This document shows, one piece after another, positions 11,336-23,236 of a stretch of DNA of 64,000 bases (the stretch's first letter is position 1; every line of letters begins with the position of its first letter). The DNA comes from Loripinus fragilis (Eukaryota; Mollusca; Bivalvia; Lucinida; Lucinidae). The notes beneath the pieces were generated by a model. It did no database searches. It had not been told where the DNA came from and saw only the letters and a program-made list of their open reading frames with translations. A program made the translations under genes and the position numbers. The stretch lies in the NCBI GenBank assembly GCA_964019695.1, contig OZ026530.1, positions 31,726,690 through 31,790,689 of the forward strand, read 5' to 3'.

Positions 11336-11960
11336 GGACTCAGGCATTCAATCGAAAATCACGTTTGATGTGTTTCATATTTATTGTACCTCTGTCTGCA
11401 TGCGAAATTTTAATAAAGAATATTAAGAACTGACTGAGTTATTGCGAAATTTAAATATTTGACCTTTGACCCCACGGGTCAGGGGGTGGGGAAAAATTTC
11501 AATCACTGTCATGTTTATCTACAAGCATTCGGTAGTCATGTCTTATAATGAGAAGTTGTCAGATATAATAGCTTGGGAGAAATGTAAAGTTGTTTCCACA
11601 AAAAAGCCAATATAGCTTTTGCATCAGCCCTAAACCCAAGTAAATTAAGGGTCATAACTCAGTCAAAAAATTTGCAAATGACCTCCAAAGTCAAACTTGG
11701 CCTGTATTTTATGATGTGTTACCCGTCTGTAAAAATTTAAATTTGAATGAAATTAATGCATCCCTTGAAATGTTATTGATCGGAAACCACAATTTAGCCA
11801 AAATCTAAGCAAACAAAGGGCCATAACTGAGCGTAAATTTTGCGGATTACCCTCTTTATCGAACTTGGCCTGTATTTTATGATGCTTGACTCTTCTGTAA
11901 AGTTTGAATGAAATTGATATATCCTTTCATAGCTCCGACGGAGTCATGATCCCTATGTGT
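11336..11960. repeat. decayed tandem repeat with GGGCCATAACT words
   Basis: From 11600 to 11950 two diverged units occur, each with 'AAGGGYCATAACTSAG', 'AACTTGGCCTGTATTTTATG' and 'GTAAA.TTTGAATGAAATT'. The spacing is about 185 bp. I associate this repeat style with bivalve genomes. The first part (11336-11550) is a decayed satellite edge with one 'TTTGACCTTTGACCCCA' remnant. Confidence 0.6.
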
Positions 11961-12106
11961 TTACCATACTTCGCAGGCGACACAAAAGTCCTCATACAGA
12001 ATTACAAGATCCATGGAACTTAACTGCAGACAGCGAACTACGCAAAGAAAGCCACCAACAGTCTAAACTTCCGGAAGCGAAATCTCTATGAATATCCAAA
12101 GTAAGA

Positions 12107-12590
12107 AAGAGGGCAAATATCAGGAATCGATACAATCAAGCACCACACCTGACACAGGATACCAATGGGAAAGTGACAACATCACAATAAGATATCACAA
12201 ACGAGAGCCAAGAGGTCAGCCCTTCCCTAGCAAGTGACCACAATGCATCAACAAACAATCGTGCGTGAAAGCATAACAAAACAAGACAAAAATTACATAA
12301 ATGATCCACAAAAGAAGCACCGCCTTGGAACAGTCAGGAAAATATTTTACTGAGGGCTTAAACCGGTTTAAAGGTGCACCAACGTCACCCTGAGTTCAGA
12401 TGTGGATCAAGACACATAGATGTTTGGTTTGCACGAAAGACCCCAAACTTATCAATGCATCATCTCCAAGTACATATAAAATCAAGATATAAAAAGGAGA
12501 TTAGCAACAGTAAATAAAACTGAATACGGGAGCAAAAGAAATTCAACAGGTAAACCCGTCTGGCCTGACAACCAAGTTGAGGAGAAGTAC
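12107..12590 (-). mobile_element. retroelement R1, copy 4 (3' UTR)
   Basis: The minus strand contains the R1 3' UTR from 'GGTTTACCTGTTGAATTTC' through the palindrome region (here AGTAAAATATTTTCCTG) to 'ATCGATTCCTGATATTTGCC'. It is 5'-truncated at about 12575-12590, where it abuts an unrelated plus-strand LINE tail. Together with copies 1 to 3 it defines the common 3' boundary of the family. Confidence 0.75.
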
Positions 12591-12604
12591 TATAAGTCAC
12601 TGAT

Positions 12605-12990
12605 ACGAGTCGACCAGTAATGGGAATTGAGATGGTTCAACGCAGGACAGCAAGATTTTGTGGGAAAAAAACTATGATAGGACCAGCAGTTACACCAATA
12701 TTAGCAGACCTGAAATGGTATACTCGCCAAGAAAGAAGGCTGCAGAGCAAGATAGTAATGTTTTACAAAATTGTCCACCAACTCACTGGTAGCTATCCCA
12801 ACAACACCACACCTCACTCTTGCTAGATAATCCAGATATTTTTGTCCTTCCACAGTCTAAAGTGAATGCACACCTCTATCCAATCTTTCCCAGAACCATG
12901 ATGATATAGAATCAGCTGCCTCAAGAGGTCATCTCGTCGACCAGTCTCGAGATGTTCAAGCAGCGACTGCCAATTATCACCTCCATGTAA
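12605..12990 (+). pseudogene. LINE reverse transcriptase C-terminal tail
   Basis: The frame from 12620 reads 'GIEMVQRRTARFCGKK', 'LADLKWYTRQERRLQSKIVM' and 'FYKIVHQLTG', followed after stops by 'SFPRTMMI*NQLPQEVISST' and 'SLEMFKQRLP'. This is the conserved C-terminal region of many LINE RTs (QRRAARF, LGW..L..RR, FYKIVHG, WNxLPxxVVxAxSLxxFK). No palm motifs are present. Stops and a frame change show it is a relic. Confidence 0.75.
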
Positions 12991-13228
12991 GAGATCCCCT
13001 GTTTTAATTGTATACACGCTGCTTTTATCTGCACCTCAATTGGCTCTGACGATACATGTATATACGCAAGTTACAATTTGAAAACACCCGGCCCGCTGAG
13101 TGATGAACTTTTTGGAAGAAAAAGAAGAACATTTGATTTGAGATATGCATACGTACATATAAGTACCAATATAACTTGGGCTAACTCTAACTTAATTTTC
13201 AAAAGATTGACTTGCGACAATCAATTTG

Positions 13229-13460
13229 TACGCGACGCGAGAAACCCTGTCTTCGGGGGTTGCGAACTACATAGGCGCAGACCAGCCTGCGCATCGCACA
13301 ATCTGACCAGCGCCTCTGTTATTCGCTTTTTGCAAAGTACCATATGTCAACTTAATACAAGTGAAATTTCAATTTTCTAGCTTGTCCCTGTAGCTGCAGA
13401 GACTGGTTTGAAACTCGCTTGGTCGAAAACCCCGAAGACAGGTTTTTTCGCGACGAGGCC
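13229..13460. mobile_element. CTCGACGCGAG MITE, copy 1
   Basis: The left end 'CGCGACGCGAGAAACCCTGT' and the right end 'ACAGGTTTTTTCGCGACGAG' are inverted repeats. The interior has 'GACCAGCCTGCGCA', 'CATATG', 'GTGAAATTTCAATTTTCTAG' and 'GTAGCTGCAGAGACTGG'. Relatives lie at 26482, 29790, 39955, 47768 and 50242. There is no coding capacity; the 100-codon frame across it is incidental. Confidence 0.75.
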
Positions 13461-13861
13461 GAATTAATTAAGTTTAGAAAATGGAAAACAAAAATCTATC
13501 AGCAGCGCATTAATATTGACTGCAATCGACCCGACTTTTTGCCACTGACAGACGTCTGTCTAGAGGTATCTGTCACCAGCCTGGCTCAACTTGATTGAGT
13601 CACTGGAGTTGTGTCAGTGGGAAATTAAGACACTTATCCCCGGCTTAGCACTGATGACCCAGGAAGATGATGAACGTTGAATGGGCCAACACACATTCCT
13701 TTGTGTCCTATTCAGCCTAAAATTCCAATAATATGTCTATTTATAGCTTGGATTTCCGAAATAAACAATATAAATGGAAATCCAGTTTAGAGAAATGAAA
13801 GCTCACCCAATACAAAGCTCCCGCAGGCTTTGGAATCAGCAGCAAACTATGATTCTAATAC

Positions 13862-13995
13862 ACTTGCAAATGCAACGCGACGTCTGATTGGATAACGTCA
13901 TAAATTTGCGACAGTATATTTTGTGATATACTGACGCAAATTCGACGCCATTACGTAACGTCGCTTTTCATTGGTTGACAAGTGAATATATGCAG
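13862..13995. repeat. imperfect inverted repeat (MITE-like)
   Basis: The left half 'CACTTGCAAATGCAACGCGA' and 'AATTTGCGACAGTATAT' and the right half (reverse complement 'CACTTGTCAACCAATGAAAA', 'AATTTGCGTCAGTATAT') form arms of about 60 bp with a short centre near 13921. The layout is that of a small foldback element. I see no second copy in the window, so family status is unproven. Confidence 0.45.
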
Positions 13996-14237
13996 CTGGC
14001 GAACGGATTTTGTGCAGCTGACAGCCGCTGGAGGTAGGCGCAACACAGTACATTTTCACTGTCTTTTTGAAGGAAAAATGTTAATAGTGCTTTAGAATAG
14101 AGATAACCATAGTCAAAATTTTCATTTGGGGAGGTATATCGTCGTATATACAGTCGGAAATCACGTTTTACGTTTTAAGCGTCGACTGAGCAGGCTATCT
14201 GATTAGCTCCCACTTTCGCTTCTTATATGGGGATATA

Positions 14238-15918
14238 TCTTTCAAAATCTTTAACTTGCATGATTTTTTCCTGTATTAAACAAAAACTGTTTTTTTTTAT
14301 CAAGAAGGCGGATACCTGTGGTCACATTGTTGTATGAACAATTTATACGTCTCACATAGATCACTTTACGCCCCAACATACAGATTTTGAGCAATCGGCA
14401 GCTTGCTTATCAGTCTTTTTAGAGTTACTTCCTGGTTCCATACCGTTTGCAATATTGTGACACGCTGGGTGAACTTTAGAGAATCCCATTTACATGAACA
14501 TGAACTACAATTATCTGACACAATATTTAGAAGTATTTTGACCAAAATATATGTGAGCGTAGATCTGAGAAAAGGGTCCTTAAGGCATTCCAGCAATTAT
14601 TACTTAAGAGACATTTGAAAAACACATAAAAATATAAAATTTCACATGTTTTATATTACGACGAAAATGTTTCTATAGCTTGATGTCACCAAAATAGCAA
14701 ACGTTTCTGATTATATTTAAAGTTTTCTATAAGTGATGTTGTCATGGCAACTATTAGAACGTAACAACTAGAAGGGTGCATAATGAATAGTGGGTCACTT
14801 TAATTGCCTATAATATGACTTAAAAAGAATAATTTCATACAATTTCACTTGCATTTACATAATAACATAAATAATGCATGTGAATACATAGAATTTGTTA
14901 GATATTTATACAGAGTCCAAAATAACAAAAAAGCAACTAGAGACCAGCACTTTGATGTCAAATTAAGGCTAACGTTCTTCTTGACGTCACGTTTCCAACC
15001 GGATTACATATGTTGCTTCAAATCTCCATATATTTGTCAATATTTAAAATAATTGCTTCAAATTTTCAGATAATGCTCTTAAGTGGAAGTACTTTACAGA
15101 CTTAACATTAGTTAGATGATGATTATCACAACCATAAGATACCTTTTGTCATATCCTGGCCCATGTATATTTGGTACTATTTATGATTTTTCATGTTGAC
15201 ATTGAACAATTCATAAGCAAAAATTGTAAATATATATTTTTCTACCAGAAATGTGTACATTTGGGCGAAACTACTACCAAATATTGTAGTTGGATAATTG
15301 TAGTTCATGTTCATGGAACTGCTTTTTTCTAATGTACACCCAGCGTGTCACAATATTGCAAACGGTATCAAACCAGGAAGCGACTCTAAATAAACTGATA
15401 AGCATGCTGCAGATTACTCAAAGGCTGTATGGTTTGGCGTAAAGTTATCTATGTGAGATGTATAAATTGTTCATACAACAATGTGGCTTTTGTTTGTTTT
15501 GTTTGTTTTGTTGCTTTACGTCCCATGTCAACAGCTATGGTCATTGCGGGACGGTCAGTTCACTTAACCTGACTTTTTCCTGGGCAGGCTTGAGCAAGCG
15601 GTTAATTAGTAATTTGTGCACATACTTTCGCTTGTAACTGACAACAACCCTTCTTGAATAAATCAGCGGAAGGGAGGAGAATGACCGTAGAAATTATTTC
15701 ATGATCAATCTCCATGAAAGTATGGTACCGGGCCGGGATCGAACTCGCGACCCCTGGATCTGCAGTCAGACACGCATCTGTAGCCAGACACTTTACCGAC
15801 TGCGCAACGCGGCCCGGTGAACAATGTGGTTAAAAGTATCTGTCTCCTTGATAAAAAAAAACATTTTTGTGTTATAAAGGAAAAATTTCACGCAAATAAG
15901 AGCCTTTGAAAGATGCTG
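14238..15918. mobile_element. long inverted-repeat element
   Basis: The sequence 14238-14560 pairs with the reverse complement of 15280-15918 once the SINE at 15487-15819 is removed. Shared blocks include 'TATCTTTCAAA', 'TTTTTTTTTATCAAG', 'CACATTGTTGTATGAACAAT', 'GTTTGCAATATTGTGACACG' and 'CATGAACATGAACTACAATT'. Arms are about 320 bp at roughly 80-85% by eye; the loop is about 700 bp without a credible ORF. It could be a nonautonomous long-TIR transposon or a foldback element. The opposed 70- to 76-codon frames in the left arm are by-products. Confidence 0.7.
15487..15819 (-). mobile_element. tRNA-derived SINE, copy 1
   Basis: On the minus strand the 5' end is tRNA-like: 'GGCCGCGTTGCGCAGTCGGT' holds the A box and 'GGGTCGCGAGTTCGATCCC' the B box, as needed for an internal RNA polymerase III promoter. 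The body continues to 'CATGGGACGTAAAGCAAC' and a 3' tail of AAAC repeats at 15487-15512. The flanks carry a perfect 10-bp duplication AACAATGTGG at 15477-15486 and 15820-15829, which proves insertion into the right arm of the inverted-repeat element. The acceptor stem does not pair like a functional tRNA. A second copy is at 61812-62085. Confidence 0.88.
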
Positions 15919-16110
15919 GACCCCCAACCCGGCAAATGTTTGACCCTCTTTGGATCCTTGGAAAAGTATAGTTTTCTCTGTAATAAAACCATTGGACCCC
16001 TCCTGTTAACTGTAAAATAAGTTGAGGACTAAAAACAAACCTTGTCCAGGCTGTTTTCTGGCCGTCGGGCCTGGACCTCCCTTGACAAAAAATCCTGGAT
16101 CCGCGCATGC
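15912..16110. mobile_element. GGATCC-ended MITE, copy 2 (partial)
   Basis: The right end 'CCTGGATCCGCGCATG' and the interior 'GTAAAATAAGTTGAGGACTA' and 'CCATTGGACCCCTCCT' match the copies at 46404 and 62826. The left terminus is missing; the element begins abruptly at 'GCTGGACCCCCAACCC', right at the end of the long inverted repeat. Confidence 0.65.
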
Positions 16111-16293
16111 TGTTAATGCGCATGAATGCACAAAAGCCACAGTTAACGCCCTTTTTTCGTATATAGAGGTCCATACATGTATCTTCTTCTGAATCTCCAT
16201 CTTTATATTACTTATGCTCCCGTTAATCTGCGCAGTCTCACCTGAGGCCATTCAACAGGCAGAAAAGTGAAAATTATGATTTTCTTTTTTCAG

Positions 16294-16370
16294 CGTCCAC
16301 ACCGTATAGCATCGTACACCGGATATAGCGATTGTCGAAGCGAGGAAATCTTCACACATTGATGTACAAG
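16294..16370 (+). other. possible noncoding exon
   Basis: A pyrimidine-rich acceptor, 'GATTTTCTTTTTTCAG', ends at 16293, and a donor, 'CAAG|GTGAGTTTTT', begins at 16371, bounding 77 bp of balanced base composition in AT-rich surroundings. All three plus-strand frames contain a stop, so an internal coding exon is excluded; a UTR or lncRNA exon is possible. The minus strand is open here but lacks matching splice signals. This could be chance. Confidence 0.25.
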
Positions 16371-17779
16371 GTGAGTTTTTATCCCCTTTTCTAATTGATA
16401 AATGTGAAATATCATTGCAGACACGTTTTTTCTGACGTTGCTGATACATCGATGTTTATTCCTTACTACAACAAATGGTCGGCAAAAATCTATAGCAGCT
16501 ACAAATAACAGAAATGTTCCGCTAATCACTGATGATTTTCTATTGTTTGCCACGAAAATACGTGTTTTAAAGGCTGTATAAGTACACTATTATACTATGC
16601 ACAATAAGTTTAGCAATTTCTTATGCTTCGCATCATTTTGTGCTCATCTTTGTGCAGTGCAAATCAATTACAATTGCAATGACGAGAACAGGATCTTAGG
16701 CAAATGAAACCACGAAATTTCAGACGTCATCCTTGAGATAGGATTTTGAAAGCGCAGAGTAGGCCTAGATTTCCTATTAACTGCTAAAAAATGATTCTGC
16801 AAACCCACCCTAAACAAATTTGAGCGGGGCTCCCCTTTACACAATTTGCACTAAAATGACGAAGTCAACACACTGAAAAAACATTTGGCAGGGGTTCCCT
16901 TATACATTAAAACTTTCCGTTCACCCCAGCCCTTTCCCTAGCCACATATATTGATTGTTGTACTTACAGGGGATATTACATGTACCTGTTAATGCAAAGA
17001 AGTAAACCACGGCTGACATGCCGATCGTTAGAGGGCACAACACCATTGGGCCCTGATAATGCAACGACAGGGTTTACATAGTAGAAGCACGACTGAGATG
17101 CCAATAGCTGGGGAACAAATAAACAAACAATTTTAAACGCAATTTACTGATAAAACGATGATTTTTTCTTCGAATTTTTTTCTGACTTGAAATTGGGATT
17201 TTTTTCATCTGAACATTGGAGAAAAAAAACGTTTTGACATTGGATATATAACTGTAAAACAGCCAAAAATAAGCCCTGCAAATAGACTATTGTCGACATA
17301 TATAAAACAGACTATAATCGTGTCCAGAATGGAACACATATTTTATTTAAATCGCGTGACATTACTGTAAAGTTGTTTCGGATTTAGTGGGTTAATTATT
17401 TTATAATGCACTTCTTTACCGTGTGCAAGGGGTGTAAACAATGATAATACAGCAATTTACAAATGCTATACATCGGGGGTTGACCTATATTCGAGATAAG
17501 GTCGTTAATACATTTCAGTACACAGACTGGTTCTCTTCCATTTATCTGTAGGTTTTTAAGTTTAGTCGCATGTTTAATAAGCCTGTATGGACATTCTGAG
17601 TATTAACCAATGGGAGCATCTTTTTCCTGTTGATGTGATGAATATTAGAATCTAAGAATACTTCTGATTGGTGAAAATTTGCATAAATTGTAGGTCTAAA
17701 GCGATATTAGAACGGCGGCCTTTTGGCCGCCGTAACAAGATTTAGAAACTGACACCTGTGTAATTACAGTTGTTGTTAA
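16371..17779. other. no supported gene
   Basis: I find no coding or repeat identity here apart from a short GC palindrome, 'GGCGGCCTTTTGGCCGCC', at about 17714. Confidence 0.5.
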
Positions 17780-18144
17780 AGAGACTAAGTCTGTAACTAT
17801 GAACATTTTTCGAAAAATTTTCTTTTCTTTTTAAATCATTTGTAAAAGTATGATTAAGATATGTTTTCACAATAAAATGTTGAGTACAGCTGAAAACTGC
17901 ATGGAAAAGTGAATTATCTTATAAAAACAGGTGTTTTTTCTCTTGTTGGTAATTATTTACGTCCCTCCAATAATTCTAGACGATGATTGTTAACATAAAT
18001 GCAGTTGTTTTGATAGTGATAACTTGTTAAGATTTACAAAAATGGTAAAATTTTTACCTGAATTTAAGTATTTTTACTGTGTTCTTGAAAAATAAAAACA
18101 TTATTTCTAAAAATAGAAGATCAATAGTTACAAACTATGCAGCT
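17780..18144. mobile_element. TTAA-flanked MITE, copy 2
   Basis: A 365-bp copy of the element at 8375, flanked by TTAA at 17776-17779 and 18145-18148. Terminal repeats are clearer here: AGTCTGTAACTATGAACATT on the left against AGTTTGTAACTATTGATCTT on the reversed right end. The interior matches throughout ('TTATGTTTTCACAATAAA', 'GTGAATTATCTTATAAAA', 'ACTGTGTTCTTGAAAAATA'). Confidence 0.85.
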
Positions 18145-18734
18145 TTAAAGGATTATCGTTTAGAGTGCGCGCGCATCAGTATACTTCATCAGAGTGATCT
18201 TTTATATAATCTATAAAGCCGACCTCTGAGAAGAAACAGATTCCACAATTTACCAGTTAAATAAAATATAATTCAATGTACGTTAACCCGTAGTAATGTT
18301 GTAGATGCGCAGCCTGATTGAGTCGAATCATAGGTCTAGTTTAGGAAAAAACTTTCAGCACAATTTTGTATATCACGTATTTACATGTAAATAATCTGGC
18401 TGGATAATTTCAGAAAATAAAATAATAGGAAACGAAAATGGGTTACCACTCAGATGAGATACCCCTAGATATTGGTTTCAGTTTAACTGGTCTGCTGCCT
18501 ATGCACTGTGTGCATTGAAACTTCGATATAATCAAAATTGTCCTTTCCTGGTACAAAGCCACATTTCCGATTTTCAAGAACAATGCGTATTTTACACTAA
18601 GTGTTACGTTCATTGCTTTAAACGACGTCAACGTAAGAGGGGGTAGCGTAATAAAACCGTTTGCAGGAGAAATCAGTACCGGTCAATAGTTTGTATCGCT
18701 ATAGCAGATAAAGGGGAAACGAGTCAGAAAACTA

Positions 18735-18910
18735 TGGATATTAGTGTAGGCCCCTTTGTCGAAATTTGGGCCCCGATGTGCATTTTTTGGTAAAAGTGAT
18801 TCTTATCAATTTTCAGCTAGAGAAATATATGCAGTGTAAGGAAAAAGATGTTTACATTTTTTTCTTGCAGTATTAACGTCACAGTGACGTCACAAAATGG
18901 GGTACCGTCG
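18735..18910 (+). repeat. interspersed repeat S, copy 1
   Basis: It shares 'TAGTGTAGGCC', 'TGCATTTTTTGGTAAAAGTG', 'GATGTTTACA' and 'TTAACGTCACAGTGACGTCAC' (with one substitution) with the reverse complement of 37865-38030. The last part contains the CRE-like core TGACGTCA. No coding capacity was seen. Confidence 0.6.
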
Positions 18911-21393
18911 TTTCACTTGCATCAGAGAGCTTATATGTGGTGGAGTTATTTACACACCTGAAATAATCTTATTTTTTATGTCTGTTGCATTGAAATAGTT
19001 GAAAACGTCTATAGAAACACAAAAATGGAAATTTGATTCAATATGGACCTCAATTTTACGTGAAATTGACGTCGATTTGACGTCAGTGTGCTGGAAAAAC
19101 ACATTGTGTACAAAAAATGATAATTCTGGAAATTCGTGAGTGCCTTGCGACCAATATCAGATCTTAGCATAACTGTATGTTCCTGGCTCAGCTTTTTGAA
19201 ACAAGGTAGCTCTTGGATGTTTGAGTCGTTTAGCTGCTACAGTGTGTTAACTACGTTACCCTACAATTTTAAACACAATAAATGTAATCAAGGTTGTTAG
19301 GGTAATACTTGAATTATTTAATTTTGACAAACATTCATGTAATATACAAGAACATTTCATTCCTTACTTATATTTATGTTTATAAAAGTTATATGGACCC
19401 ATTGTAATGTCCTTTATGCTACATTTTAAGCTACTCCCTTCAAAATCACTGAAATTCTGTTGAATCATTTTTCCTTATAAGTGATCCAGTTAACTTTCAG
19501 GTTTCAAATACATCTTCCAAAAAACAAGTAATGGACCATTATATAGCTGCAAACAGTTTGTTTGTATCACAAATACTTTAAGAGTTATAAACTGTTAAAA
19601 ATGATAACCCTGAATAAAAAGTTCATTCATTAATTCAGCATGAAATTCAATTTGAAAACCTTAAAACACAATATATGAGCAATCTGTTGATAAGCATGAG
19701 TGCAAAGATATGCTTTACTTCGTTTCTGGTGTAAAATATTAGTTTTGGTTTTGTTTGTACCTTATCATGTAACGTATATTACAACTTTCAAGACTGCATA
19801 TACATTGCTTTATTCCGTATATTATACGTCATACGATATTTTATTTCATCTCAGAACTAACTGTGCTTGTTAAAAAGATATCAAGATACCAGTCCATCTG
19901 AAAAAAGTATTTATGAGGATATATTAAGTTCCAACTAATTATCCATGCACATTTACATTTACAAAATAGTATATATTTGAACTTTTATATCTACAAAGAA
20001 ATGATTTGTCCATTATTATAGATTGTAAAATTCATAAACAAAGGAAAAAATAGCACTCAAGTAACAACACTTAGAATGATACATTTCAATTTTCTGTCAA
20101 ATGTGTTTAAATATTAATATTACTGTACCAAATATATTATATTGCCATATGGTTATCCAAAATGTTAACACAGACTATATACAATTGAGCCAGAAAAGCT
20201 GATATATTATGTTAAGTTAAGAGTTTTGTTATATTTTTCTAAATAATTCTAAGTTTAATTGAGCTACTTCTATTCAGCTATTTAAAGTGTCTGTAATTAC
20301 ATGTAGTTATTGTTTAAAGTGACTGTCTCAAAATCAATTTGTATCCTGATTTTTAGCTGTGTATGCATATGGTGACGCATTACAGAAGCTTTGAAATTAA
20401 TTTCAGTCTAAATACAGCATAGCTTCAGTTGTGCAATCAACGTAACTGTCCATCACATACAGTAAGTACCTTGGATCACTTGCTCAACCAATAATATCTA
20501 AAGAACTGCTATAATGACGAAAAACATTTCCTTGGAAAGAGCGAAAATTGGTTATAGTGGTGAGTTTTTTCTTTAAGGCCACATTAGGTATGGTCATACA
20601 CAAGGAAAAAGGTCAGCTGTTACTACGATAACAATTTAAATAAAGACTTTTCAGCTAAAATGTATCTGGCCAAATTTTAACAGATCGCATTCAAGTTATT
20701 GTAAAGTAGATTTTACAATTGTTTTAGATGCTGGATAGAAATGTGAAACATTAAAAAAATGCAGTCAAGAGATAAGATCTGATTTAGTTTTAGCAATAAA
20801 TCCTTTTTCCTGATGTTGATTTCCACTAAACAGAACGTTGGCAAAATATTACAGGAACCTCGCAAACATGATAAATGTAATCATTAATAACAATGTTTAA
20901 CATGTATATGTGTACTTAAGATTAGAAAAAATTGTTAACTTGCCAGGACATAGATTCAAAAGGAGCATGCACAATGCTACTTGTACGGCACTAAGATGGC
21001 ACTCTTCTTAGTATCAACATTGTCACGAATGATAGTCGCACATGCAAAGTTTTTAAATGTGCATAATATTATGAATATCTAATTTGGCATGTATACTTTT
21101 ATTCAATTATCTCTTAAAGAAATCATTTCATTTAAATGTACAGAATATCATTATAAATCACAGAGGTTGATTCAACAGTGCATCATTGTCAATTGTGTTA
21201 TATGTGTGTATGGTACAATTTAAGAAATGTTGAATGCTATAATTCAGATATGTTCTTTGACAGTAGCGCAAATATAAATCACAATGCTTTTAGATGAAAA
21301 ATATTTTAGACTCTTTTACTGTCATTCATAAACAAATATTTGTACTGGCAAATGCATTGTTTAGTCACTCATGATGATGCAGAGGGGCAAGCG
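18911..21393. other. no supported gene
   Basis: AT-rich sequence with no frame longer than about 60 codons and no repeat that I can match within the window. Confidence 0.5.
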
Positions 21394-21892
21394 TTCTAAA
21401 ATGTGGTCTTAAACCTACCTACTACGTTGTGTATACGAGCAGCGAAGGCTCTGGCAAGTCAACCAACACATATGCACAGGCTCACCTGAGCATTCATTGC
21501 TCAACAATGCGGCAAGTACCAAATTCTTTTGATATGTTCTTTTATTACTAGTGAATCTATTTTGTTTGAATTGCACTATGCAAATGATTATTAGGCTGCA
21601 ATTTTATATCAACGATAAAGTTNNNNNNNNNNNNNNNNNNNNNNNGTTTTTAGTTCTCATTACTTCTAAAATGTGGTCTTAAACCTACCTACTACGTTGT
21701 GTATACGAGCAGCGAAGGCTCTGGCAAGTCAACCAACACATATGCACAGGCTCACCTGAGCATTCATTGCTCAACAATGCGGCAAGTACCAAATTCCTTT
21801 GATATGTTCTTTTATTACTAGTGAATCTATTTTGTTTGAATTGCACTATGCAAATGATTATTAGGCTGCAATTTTATATCAACGATAAAGTT
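21394..21892. repeat. 229-bp duplication flanking an assembly gap
   Basis: Positions 21394-21622 and 21664-21892 match base for base except for one difference (CAAATTCTTTT against CAAATTCCTTT). Between them are 23 Ns (21623-21645) and 18 bp of sequence. The first copy ends exactly at the gap, a pattern expected when overlapping contig ends are scaffolded rather than merged. A true tandem duplication is the alternative. Confidence 0.85.
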
Positions 21893-23228
21893 CACATTTG
21901 CCATGCTAAATATCAATTTGAAATTATATGTATCTGCAACAAAATTCCACTGTAAGATTAATGTCTTAGAATAATTACCAATTGATAGAATAATGCAAAA
22001 CAAATAATTTATTAAAACCAATAATATATTGTGAGTCAGCTAATTGAGCAATGGCTACAATATACATGCAATACTAACACTGCCTTGGAGCCTTTCTAAG
22101 TGATAAACATATCTCTTTCAAATGTATGACTTAAATGAACCATTAGAACCAATGCTGTTCTGTTTGAATGTTTCACAATAGTTTCGAACCAGGCAGAAAA
22201 GATGATAAGACATGTCCTTAACATTCTCTTGTTATGCATTTTACCATCTTAAATGGTATTCTTTTCATCACCAAACTGTACATCGTTCTGATATAAAGCA
22301 GTTATAGCCATAGGGATATGCTGGGCTAAAATCGTTAAGTTTTAAAATCATTTCAGTTTATTTTTTCAAAAGAAAAGGATAAAAGACTGTTTTAAATTCT
22401 CAATTCTCGATTTTGACATATGCTTGAATCGACCTAAAATTACAAATTCTGAATAATTTTTATTCCTGAATGGTATCAGCATAGTAGTTGTAATTAATGG
22501 CTGGCTTTAACAATATGTTTTAAATCTTTCTAAGCTAGTCTATGCTTAATATTATTGTGTTATCTAAAATACGATACAATATAATACAATATATTTGATT
22601 CAGCATTAAACATATAACAATGTTTATAACCTACACAATAAGATAACATGTTAATGTAGTGAAACAACAGCAATAATTTTCCTGAGGAGCAAAAAACCTT
22701 TCTTCGGATATGTTTGATGACTTATATGCGTCTTTTATATATCATTTCACGATGAAAAGATGCAAATATATCAGTGTCAGTGAGATAAAAGATATCATTA
22801 AATGAGCATTTAAGAAAAGAAAATACTCTTTACATATTTGATAAAACGCACAGACTTAAAAAAAATTCGTTGCATGTGAATAAGGTTCAAATTTCATTCT
22901 TGTATTCATCAATGCTTTGTTAGTAGTTTCCTTAAATGACAATTAGTGGCAGTTAGATGGCAATGAATAGCCCACAAGAACTGTAAACTTAAATAGTATT
23001 CCTTTGTAATTCAAAATGTATTTAAAAAAAAGTAACGTATATCACAGTAAAAACAGATCCTCTTACTTTGATAAGAACATATTGCTAGTCATTTGCTTAC
23101 AATTAAAGGTTATATTGGCATGTAAGAATTAGGAGTAATAAGATAATTTTTCCAATTATTTTACAGTAACGCAGAAAATTGTGTTATAGCATGGTATCGC
23201 CCCAACCGCTAAAGAGTTAACATACATT
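21893..23228. other. no supported gene
   Basis: AT-rich sequence with only short frames; nothing recognised on either strand. Confidence 0.5.
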
Positions 23229-23236
23229 ATTGTTTG

